Assembly (NCBI GenBank): GCA_964386865.1
Contig: CAYLUN010000040.1
Coordinates: 1-48,821, forward strand
Reading direction: 5' to 3'
From: CAYLUN01 sp964386865
GTDB lineage: Bacteria > Verrucomicrobiota > Kiritimatiellia > RFP12 > UBA1067
DNA: 48,821 bases
This document shows positions 33,565-41,500 of this stretch, piece by piece. The position numbers were made by a program, and so were the translations under genes. Within the stretch, counting starts at the first letter, position 1; each line of letters starts with the position of its first letter. A model generated the notes under the pieces. That model saw only the letters and a list, made by a program, of their open reading frames with translations. It was not told the DNA's origin and did no database searches.

Positions 33565-35388
33565 TCAGCGCTCCAGTTGCACGCCCAGCCAGAGCCCCCA
33601 GTCGGCACGGTTGCCGTCGCCGGCGTCCTCGGTGCTCAGCTCAAGCTCGCGCACGCCCGTCAGGTCGATGCCGAAAGCCTGCGTGCGGCCAGGCTTGAGC
33701 GCGCCGGTACGCAGCGCCTCCTTGCCGTCCGTGCGGATGACGAAGACGACCGAGCCGTCCGCGGACGGCAAACCACACTTGCCCGTGAGGCGCTTCCAGC
33801 CGCCCGCGAGGTCGTAGCGGTGGGAGGCGGGCGCGTGGGCGTAGATGCCGGTCTCGAACAGCTCGCCACCCGCGATGAGCAGCGCGTCGCGCTCAGGCAG
33901 CCGATCGTAGGTCGGCCGGCCCCAGCCGACGCGGGCCTGCGCCGGCGCGACCTGCGAGAGCGGCACGCACGTGCGGTCAGCCGGCACGGACGCGGGCGCG
34001 TCGGCTGGCCGAGGGCTCGTGCGCGCGGCCAGCAGCGACGTCGCGCAGGCGCGGGCGCGGCCGCCCTGCGGCAGCGCGTCGCGCAGCGCGGCCGCCTGCG
34101 GCAAGCTGCCTTTGTCCAAGGCTCTGAGGAACGGCTCCAGCGCAAACGACACCTCCATCGCGGCCACGTCGGGCGAGCCGTCCTTGGCCACGCGGTACCC
34201 GCTCTGAAACCGGCTGACGGCGCCGTTCGCCAGCAGCGCGCAGAGGCGCAACGCGGCGGCCTTGCCCGCGACCAGCTCGCCGCTGCGCAGCGTGAACGCC
34301 CCGTCCGCCTTGGGCTGCGCGACGGCCATGCGGGCGTCGTAGTCGCTGTTGCCCTCCGGATCGAAATAGGCGACCAGCGCGTAGACGGGCACGGCGGAGG
34401 TGACTGTTCCGGAGAGGTCGAAGTCGCTGCGGCCCGCGGCCACCGAGAGCCCAGAGAACTGAGCTTCAGCCTGCTGGCTCAGCCCTTTGACCGAGCCGCA
34501 GAAGAGCGGGTGCGACGCGAGCCGGAGCGCGTGGCCAAGCGTGAGGAAAGTGCCCTTGCCCTCGCCGCGCAGCGGGTCGCCATACGTTCGGTTGCCGGAG
34601 CCCATCAGGGCGGTGCCGAGCGCCTTCGCCTCCGCCTCAGACTCGCGGCAGTGCGGCAGCCCGAGAGCGTGGCCGAGCTCGTGCGCGATGCCGCCGATGA
34701 AGATCGAGTTGTGCTTGCCGAGCGAGATGCGGCCGTACTCGCCGTCCTGGATCAGCGGCTCCTTGAGCGGCAGGTTCAGTACGTCGAGCGCCGGATGGTC
34801 GAGCTGCCACGCGATGCCGCTGCGGCAGGTGCCGGTTCCCATGTACGGGCTGTGGTGGCTGAACGTGCGCGCGGCCGGATCCCACTTGGCCAGGTTCGTG
34901 AAGATCACGACCGTCTCCTGGTCCGGGTCGAGCCCCGCCGCGCGCAGCACGCGCCAGCAGTCCTCGCGGATCGGCTTTCCGCCCTCCTGCTTGGTGTACT
35001 CGTCGAAGGTTCCGCTGCCGACCGCCTCATACACGACGAGCGCGCCCGCGGCGTCGGTGTCGAGCTGGAAGGTCAGCCGGCCGAGGCCGTTGCGCTCCAT
35101 CTCGTCGGCGTAGAAGCCGCGGATGTGCTCCATGATCCGCTGCAGCCGGGCGCGGTGGTTGGCTGGGAAGTCGCGCTCGCGGGTGCGCCAGCAGATCAGG
35201 CGCAGCTTCTTGCTGGCCGGCTGCGGGCTCTCCGCGCGGTAGGCCTCCAGGATGCGGCGAGCCGGTGCGGCCTGCGGCGGCGGAGTCTGCGGCGCGCCTG
35301 AGTCGCGGGCCCAGGCGTGCTGGACACACGTGAGAAGGGCGACAGCGATGAGGCGCGAGGAGACGTGTGACGTAATAGGCGCTTGCAT
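33565..35388 (-). CDS. Secreted zinc metallopeptidase with C-terminal NPCBM domain
   Basis: 607 residues. After an N-terminal signal (RLIAVALLTCVQHAWA) comes a catalytic domain with HELGHALGLPHC (His236, Glu237, His240, Gly243, His246), the metzincin-type HExxHxxGxxH zinc site. An ALMGSGNRTYG segment ~25 residues later could supply the methionine turn. Residues ~280-440 are beta-rich. The C terminus (~480-607) is an NPCBM-like domain: YDRLPERDALLIAGGELFETGIYAHAPASHRYDL-type sequence with VVFVIRTDGKEAL and LELSTEDAGDGNRADW, known to bind carbohydrate. The peptidase family number is uncertain. I use the ATG at 35388; GTG 35394 is two codons earlier. It sits 43 bp upstream of the sulfatase and may be in its operon. 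Confidence 0.85.
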   Translation of the reverse strand: MQAPITSHVSSRLIAVALLTCVQHAWARDSGAPQTPPPQAAPARRILEAYRAESPQPASKKLRLICWRTRERDFPANHRARLQRIMEHIRGFYADEMERNGLGRLTFQLDTDAAGALVVYEAVGSGTFDEYTKQEGGKPIREDCWRVLRAAGLDPDQETVVIFTNLAKWDPAARTFSHHSPYMGTGTCRSGIAWQLDHPALDVLNLPLKEPLIQDGEYGRISLGKHNSIFIGGIAHELGHALGLPHCRESEAEAKALGTALMGSGNRTYGDPLRGEGKGTFLTLGHALRLASHPLFCGSVKGLSQQAEAQFSGLSVAAGRSDFDLSGTVTSAVPVYALVAYFDPEGNSDYDARMAVAQPKADGAFTLRSGELVAGKAAALRLCALLANGAVSRFQSGYRVAKDGSPDVAAMEVSFALEPFLRALDKGSLPQAAALRDALPQGGRARACATSLLAARTSPRPADAPASVPADRTCVPLSQVAPAQARVGWGRPTYDRLPERDALLIAGGELFETGIYAHAPASHRYDLAGGWKRLTGKCGLPSADGSVVFVIRTDGKEALRTGALKPGRTQAFGIDLTGVRELELSTEDAGDGNRADWGLWLGVQLER

Positions 35389-35435
35389 GGACACACTCTA
35401 GCTGACAGAGCACGAAACCGTCAAGAAGGGCCCTC

Positions 35436-35991
35436 TCACGGCGCGGGCGCGACATCTCCGTATTTGGCGCGCTCGCCGCCGACCTTGACATCCTTCCAGA
35501 TCTGCAGGAGGCCGTCTTCGCACGGCGACCACTTGGCGTGAACCACCCACGCAGCCCAGACGCCCGGCCGCGCCGGGTCAGCCAGCCGTTCGTTGGCCGA
35601 CAGGATACGTACACGTTCACAGCGAGGCGGTTCACGTTCCCGCACACGAGGCACCGTTGGAACTGGTTCACGAAAGAGAGGACGTTTACGGCGCAGCTCT
35701 GGACTTCGCGGCTCGGGCGCTCCAACGCTTACGCGGATGATCGAAAGGGAAAATCAGGTTCGTGAAGGGGATGTCTTGTACGGGTACGGGCACGAGAACG
35801 GGTACGATAAAGAACTGGGCCAACGTTGCCGCGGTTCAGGTCGAACACCCAGTCCGCCGGAACGGCACGGCCGCGAAGTCGTCTTGGAAGAGGTTCATCT
35901 AGCCGTCGCTGAACACGTCCTTGGCGCGAAACGGACGAGCCGGCTTGTCCGCCGCCCCCGCACACACCTGAAATGCCAACCGTCCACGCAT
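35436..35991 (-). pseudogene. Decayed secreted polysaccharide-lyase-like gene
   Basis: From an ATG at 35991 with GGGAGG upstream, the minus strand reads a short protein that meets a TAG after about 30 codons (just after AKDVFSDG). It continues in the same frame with MNLFQDDFAAVP, then shifts frame to ADWVFDLNRGNVGP. It passes through a GGGTAC-type hexamer repeat around 35775-35815 and ends in a third segment, WVVHAKWSPCEDGLLQIWKD, up to a stop at 35436. The last segment resembles the strand pair (xxHxxWSxxxDGxxxxWxDG) of secreted polysaccharide lyases and laminin-G-like binding domains. Several frame breaks over 550 bp indicate a pseudogene. The original function is uncertain. The rest of 35389-36092 holds nothing else recognisable. 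Confidence 0.5.
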
Positions 35992-36092
35992 CGTCCGCCC
36001 TCCCGCTTATCCGCAGATTCTCGCAGATTGGCGCGTTTTGGCAATGCCTAAGCGCGGACGCGGGCGGCCCGTCTGCTCCGGCGAACGCCGCC

Positions 36093-36121
36093 TTCACTGC
36101 CGCGTCAAGGCGTGGTATACT
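36093..36121 (+). promoter_or_regulatory. Promoter of the URO-D/DUF3472 operon
   Basis: TTCACT (36093-36098) and TATACT (36116-36121) are 17 bp apart. The transcription start would fall near 36128, two bases before an in-frame GTG (36130) and about 32 before the ATG (36160). Confidence 0.55.
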
Positions 36122-36159
36122 GCTGCCCTGTGAAACGAGCGCTGACCTCGGCGGCCACT

Positions 36160-37173
36160 ATGACAGTGCGCAGGCAAATCGACTTCGCGCCCTCCGTGTA
36201 TGAACACGCGGCGGCGCTGATCGGGCTGACGCCTTACCAGGTGTCGCGAGATCCGGACTTGCTCTTTCGGGCCCACGCCGAAGCCTTTCGGCTGTATCGT
36301 CACGCGCCCGTTGTCGTCGGCATCGACATCTACAATCTGGAGGCCGAGGGCTACGGCGCCTCGATCAGCGAGCCGGCAGATAACGCAGTCCCGGCCATCT
36401 CCGAGCGCCGGCGGTGCCCGACATGCGCAGACCTCTTGCACCTGAGGCCGCTCGACCCCGCGCGCGACGGCCGCCTCCCGATGGTCCTCAGCGCGGCGAA
36501 GCGGCTCGCAGGGGCTTTTCCCGAGGCGAACGTCCGCATACCGGTGAGCGGCCCCTTCTCGCTGGCGAGCAACCTCGTGGGCTTCGACCGTTTGCTGTGC
36601 GACGTCCTGGACGAGCCCGGAACGGTCCGCAAGGCGCTGCTCTTTCTCGCGCGCGGCCAGCTCGCGTTCTGCCGAGAGATCGCCTTGCGGGGATTGGGCG
36701 TAGCCCTCTTCGAGTCCGGGGCGGCGCCGCCGCTGATTTCGCCTGAGCTGTTTGCGCAGCTCGAGTTGCCCGCGCTCGCGCTTCTGGTCAACGAGGCGTC
36801 GGCGCTGGCGGGACGGCCCGCTCCCTGCATCATCGGCGGCAACACGCTGCCGATTCTCAAGCCGCTGCTCCAAACAGGGGCCGGATATGTCATCTGCCCC
36901 AGCGAGACCGACCAGGCGGCTTTCATGCGGGCGATGCGCGATCGTCCGGACGTGATGGTTCGCATCAACACAGACGCCTGCGTTTTCGCATCGGGAAGCG
37001 AGGCGGCCGTCTGCCGCGAGCTGGACCGGGTCTTGGCGCTCGCGGAAGATCGTGAGCGGGTCTGCGTCGGAACCGGCACCCTGCCGTTTGAAACAGCCCC
37101 TTCGCTCGTGCTGAAGGCCAAGGAGTATGTCCGCAGCCGAGCGGGAAATCCTTGCGAGTCAACAGGAGAATAA
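36160..37173 (+). CDS. Uroporphyrinogen decarboxylase-family protein (URO-D fold, MtaA/CmuA-like)
   Basis: 337 residues with the URO-D barrel pattern: VYEHAAALIGLTPYQVSRD, AHAEAFRLY, VVVGIDIYNLEAEGYGA, RIPVSGPFSLASNLVGFDRL, FCREIALRGLGVALFESGAAPPLISPELFAQ, CIIGGNTLPIL, and VRINTDACVFASGS with VCVGTGTLPFETAP near the C terminus. Family members that are not heme enzymes act as methyltransferases that load corrinoid or methylated substrates; this protein lacks the heme-biosynthesis context and is probably of that type. The start is ambiguous: ATG 36160 has no ribosome-binding site, and an in-frame GTG at 36130 sits almost at the predicted transcription start. The gene is followed after 2 bp by the DUF3472 gene, whose ribosome-binding site overlaps its end. 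Confidence 0.8.
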   Translation: MTVRRQIDFAPSVYEHAAALIGLTPYQVSRDPDLLFRAHAEAFRLYRHAPVVVGIDIYNLEAEGYGASISEPADNAVPAISERRRCPTCADLLHLRPLDPARDGRLPMVLSAAKRLAGAFPEANVRIPVSGPFSLASNLVGFDRLLCDVLDEPGTVRKALLFLARGQLAFCREIALRGLGVALFESGAAPPLISPELFAQLELPALALLVNEASALAGRPAPCIIGGNTLPILKPLLQTGAGYVICPSETDQAAFMRAMRDRPDVMVRINTDACVFASGSEAAVCRELDRVLALAEDRERVCVGTGTLPFETAPSLVLKAKEYVRSRAGNPCESTGE

Positions 37174-37175
37174 CC

Positions 37176-38099
37176 ATGCGCACCGCAGCCGTCGCACTTG
37201 CCGTCCTCGCCCTCACGTCGCTAGCCGCCGACTTGTGCGAACAGCCTTCGTCCGAGGAGATGGCCGCCTCGGCCGGCGTCGAGCTCCCCAAGCGCCCCTG
37301 GCACGTCGCGAACATCTGGTGGAACTTCGAGAAGCCCGTCGAGCACTTCACCTCGCTCGAGATGGACGTGACCGTCGACCGCGACGTGCCCGAGAGCTAC
37401 AACGTCTACATCTCGCCGTGCGGCCTGGCGAAGATCAACGGCCTGCAGTTCTACGGCGGCATCCAGAGCAACATCAACGGCTGGCCGGACAAGGAGAGCC
37501 GCACGCGCGTGCACCCGGGGCGCGGCGCGATCTTCTCCCGCTGGTCTTCGGACAAGAAGACGCCCATCGGCCTCAGCCACGTCCGCACCGCGGCGCCCGA
37601 GTGCCTCGTTGAGAGCGCGGGCTACGAGGGCGAGTTCGCGAGCGTGCGGCGGCCGTTCGCTTGGAAAAAGGGCACCTACACGTGGAGCGTGACAAAGGGC
37701 GAGACGGTCGACTACACGGACGGACGGGCCACCTGGTTCACCTGCCGCGTGAAAGAGCGGGCGAGCGACCAAGCCGTCGAGGTCGGCAGCCTGCTTTTCG
37801 AGGGCGAGAAGTTCACGTACTGGGAGAAGCACTCGGCGTTCGTGGAGGTCTATTCGACCGAGAGGATCCCGAAGTCGAAGATTCCGAAAGTGAACGTCAC
37901 CTTCGGCTGGCCGCGCATCAACGGGCAGAAGGCCGCCGTGAAAAAAGTCTCGGCTTATTACCCCGACCCCGCGAAGGGCGTCCCCGGCTCGCCCGACTGC
38001 GCGAACATCCGCGCCGAGGGCGACTCCTGCGTCGTGGAGGTCGGCGCGATCTTCAAGCGCGACGAGACGAAGCGCCGCCACGACCTCGACATCAAGTAG
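37176..38099 (+). CDS. DUF3472-type secreted protein
   Basis: 307 residues with a signal peptide (AAVALAVLALTSLAA, ends ~18) and a beta-rich body typical of DUF3472: NIWWNFEKPVEHFTSLEMDV, ESYNVYISPCG, FYGGIQSNINGW, GRGAIFSRWS and later TWSVTKGETVDYTDGRATWF with GSLLFEG. The biochemical function is unknown; these domains occur with secreted carbohydrate-active proteins. ATG 37176 has AGGAG at 37164-37168, inside the last codons of the URO-D gene, so the two are coupled. Co-transcription of a cytoplasmic URO-D-family protein with an exported protein is odd. Confidence 0.75.
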   Translation: MRTAAVALAVLALTSLAADLCEQPSSEEMAASAGVELPKRPWHVANIWWNFEKPVEHFTSLEMDVTVDRDVPESYNVYISPCGLAKINGLQFYGGIQSNINGWPDKESRTRVHPGRGAIFSRWSSDKKTPIGLSHVRTAAPECLVESAGYEGEFASVRRPFAWKKGTYTWSVTKGETVDYTDGRATWFTCRVKERASDQAVEVGSLLFEGEKFTYWEKHSAFVEVYSTERIPKSKIPKVNVTFGWPRINGQKAAVKKVSAYYPDPAKGVPGSPDCANIRAEGDSCVVEVGAIFKRDETKRRHDLDIK

Positions 38100-38270
38100 C
38101 CGTTACGGCAACCCCATCCCGCAACTCTAGAGCATGTTCAGTTATTCTGTAGCCACTGTTACGGCGCGAGGCGGCTCGCGAGGACGCTCGCTCCATGAAA
38201 TCGCACTCTTTTCGCGTGGAGGGCGAGACTCCGTCGAGCCGTCTAACGGCTACACTTTTGAAAAAATGCC
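38096..38270. repeat. Inverted-repeat-bounded non-coding segment with dispersed hairpin
   Basis: GTAGCCGTTA (38096-38105, including the stop codon of the preceding gene) and its exact reverse complement (38244-38253) bound about 158 bp. A second GTAGCC copy followed by GTTACGG lies near 38151-38165. Inside, at 38218-38240, is a copy of the CTCCGT-loop hairpin family with an imperfect stem (GGCGAGA/CGAGCC). The rest of the 38100-38270 gap shows no gene. Confidence 0.55.
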
Positions 38271-38396
38271 CTAGCGCTTGCCGAGGGCCAGTTCGATCGA
38301 GGCTGCAACCTGCTTGCCGAGCAGCTCGTAGCCGTCGTTGTTGAAGTGGACGTCCTTCGGGTTCTGCACCTTGGCCAGGTGCGGCGTTTGGTTGGC
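38271..38396 (-). pseudogene. 3' fragment of an SGNH hydrolase gene
   Basis: The minus strand encodes TPHLAKVQNPKDVHFNNDGY followed by a tail ending in LALGKR and a TAG stop. This is nearly identical to the C terminus of the intact SGNH hydrolase at 42629-43477, including the catalytic DVHF motif. Homology stops abruptly at about 38396; beyond it lies a hairpin (GGTGCCCGC region) and unrelated sequence up to 38520. It is a remnant, not a functional gene. Confidence 0.85.
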
Positions 38397-38520
38397 GCCG
38401 ATCCTCTCAGGTGCCCGCCCGTTGCGGGTGAGCACCTGTGCAGTAACGGTCAAACAATGTTGGGGTTGTTTAGAGGCCCCGTAAACGGTTACCTCAAATC
38501 GAGTCGTCCAAACGCAGCCC

Positions 38521-41500
38521 TCACTCCTCGTCTCTGATCTCCACCCCGTACGACCGCTTGAGCGGGTAAGTCACCGGCTTCGCGCCGGGCGTCTTCCAGG
38601 TGTCCGGCACGAGGTAGAAGCCCCGGCCCGACGGCTCCAGATCCGGCGCGGCCCGCACCGGCGTCAGCGCGCCCTCGTGCGTCACCGGCACCGTCTTGAG
38701 CTGGAGGGAGCCCTTCTGGTCGCGGTACTCGTAGTAGAGGTTGAACGTGCCCGAGAAGAGGCCCGTCGCCTTCAGCACCGTCAGCGTCGCGACCGCCGGG
38801 TTCGTCACCGCATACACCGTGTTCGACGCGGCGCTATCGTAGACCGGCGCCTTGCCCGCGGGCAGCGAGATCACGCCGCTCTTCGGGTCGAAGCGCAGCG
38901 CCTCCTCGGGCAGCGCGGACGTCACGATCCCGACCGCCGCCGTGTACGCGCCACTGGCGTAAACGTTCGACACTGCATTCCCGTCAGCCGCGAACCACGC
39001 GTTCGAATAGTAGCGCCGCAGGTCTGCTAGCGGGCTGTACCAGCCGCCGGAGACGCCCGCCGCCAGCGCGAAGCGGTCCTCGGTCTGAGCGGGTTTGGCC
39101 GTCGGCGCCCGGCCCGGATAGCGCCACGCCTGCGCGAAGTCCTCGGACGCGACCACCACGTTGCCGGTCGGCGCCGGGGCGCCCGGCAGGATCTCCAGCA
39201 CGCCCGAGAACCCGCCCCTCGCGCTGTAGAGCGGGAAGAGGAACGGCACGTACGCCACCTCGTCGACGGCGCCGTCCACCGCCAGCACGAGCAGCGTCGA
39301 CGCGCCGCTCAGCGCGGTGCCGTCCGCCAGCTTGCCCGCCAGCGCGACGGCGCCTCCGTCCTTGACCGTCAGCGCGAGCCAGCCGCTCCCGAGCGGCACG
39401 TTACCCGCCGCGCCCGGCGCCTCCAGCTCCGCCTCCGGCGGCAGCGCCACCGTGTAGTAGCCCTTGTAGCGGGCCAGCGCGTACGTCGCCGCCGCGTAGT
39501 CCGCCGCCGCCTTCGCGGCCGACGCGTTGCGCTGGGCGCGCACCTTCAGCGCCGCGTTCGAGAACGCCCCGCCCGCGAGCGAGCCAGCGAGCCCTGCCGC
39601 GTCCCAAGCCGCCGATACGTCCTGCGCCAGCGTCAGCGTCTCGCCCTTCGCGGTCTTCATTGTCGCGCGGAACACCCCGCCGCTCGCCGAGTCCCACGAC
39701 TTGCCCGTGAAGCTCACCGCGCCCGCCTGCGCGGCGACCCGCGCGCTCACCGCTCCCTGCGCCGACACCGTGGCGGTCAGCAGGCCGGCAACCGCGTAGG
39801 CCTCGCCGTCCGTGTCCGCCGCGTATCCGCTGAACGCGCCCTGCGCGCGCGCGTCCAGCGGCGCGACGGTGATGACGAACGAGTTGGTTCCGGGCGTCTT
39901 GTTGACGTTCCGGGCCGTGACCGTAACGACCTTGTTCGACACCGCGGCCGTCGGAACTCCCTTGACCGTCCGGGTGGCCGCCTCGTAGGCCAGCCCCGCG
40001 GGCAGGCCCGTCACCGTCACCGTCGGCAGGCTTTCCGACTGAACCTCGAGCGGCTGCGCATAGTACACTCCCACCATCGCCTGCCGCGGACCCGGCGAGG
40101 CGACCGTGGACGGCGGCACGTTCGTCGCCGGCTTGAACCACGCCGACACCGCGACGTTCGCGTTCGGCATCGTGAAGCTCCTCGCGGCGGACTGCGAGCC
40201 GTCCTCCCAGCGCAGGAACGCGCAGCCCGCGCTCGGTCTGGCCGTCAGCACGACCTTCGTCCCAGGCGCGTACAGGCCCTCGCCGCTCACCGCGCCGTAT
40301 CCCGACGGCGTGTCGGCCTTCACGCGAGCCTTGACCGTCAGCGTCTGCCTCACGGGCGTCGCGGCCTTGAAATCGAAGTCGCCCGGCTGGCTCGCCGTGA
40401 GGATCGCCGACCCCGTCCCCACGATTCGCGCGACGCCTGCGTCGATCCGCACGACGGCCGGATTCGAGTTCGAGTAGACGACCGCGAGCCCCGACGACGC
40501 AGCCGCGCCCAGGGCGAAGTCCGCGTCGCCCAGCGCCTTGGCGGGCAGCGCCGGGAACGCGACCGTCTGCGCGGCCGGCACGTTGTTCACGCGCACGGTC
40601 CAGTTGGTGGCGGTCTCGCCCCCCTCGCGGTCAAGCGCCACGGCCCTCACCTCGATGACCCGCGCGGCGGAGCCCCTGACGGTTCCGACGTCGGTCCTGA
40701 GCGTGAACTCGCTCGTGACGGCGTTCGGCGCGCCGGCCTTCGTTGTCTGCTTCAGCTCGCCGTCCACGTACCAGGTGATGTTTGACATCCCCCGCGTGCC
40801 CGCGTCCGGATCGGCGTCGTCGTCCGCCGTCAGGCCGAAAGCCGCGGAGGCTCCCTCGCTGAAGGAAACGAACGACAAGGCAGGGTAGCGTTTCTTGATG
40901 GCCGGCGGCACGCGCGGGTTCGCCAGCCACCCGTTGAACACCGCGTGCACCACCCTCCACGGGTTGTCGGGGTTGACGACGGTGACGCTGGATTCGTTTA
41001 AAAAGCCGTCCCAATAGACCCAGTCTTCCACGGAGCCGGCCCGGGCCTCCGGGTGGGTCGTGATCAGAAACACCCGGCCCTGGCCGTAGCGGTACCGCAC
41101 GGCGTCCGCCTTATTACTGGCAGAACCGCTGTAGGTGAACCTGCTCGAGGCGATTATGGACATGTTCGGGCTTACCGGCGGCATTTCGTGATACCCGCCG
41201 CCATAGTACATTTGCTGTATGGTGCCCAACGAACCGCCGAGCACCGTATCGCTCACGAGGGTCGGAGTCAGCGCATAGCCAGGCCAGGGCACGATGTCGG
41301 CGATTTCGCCGACGATCGGTTTGGGATAGATGCCCAAGGGGTAGGAATAGGACTGCCCCTGCCAGACCACGTTGCTAGCCGCGTAAAACGAACCGGCGCA
41401 GATGCCGAAATAGCTACCTCCATTAGACAGGAAGTCGCGTATCTTCTGCTCCGAACCCGCGAGGCCCGTCTTATAGCCATAGGCGTAACCGCCGGGAAAC

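Noticed and set aside
30834..33698. 954-codon plus-strand open frame
   Set aside because: It lies antisense to the well-supported sulfatase and beta-helix genes, is rich in Arg, Ala and Val of GC-skew origin, and has no recognisable domain.
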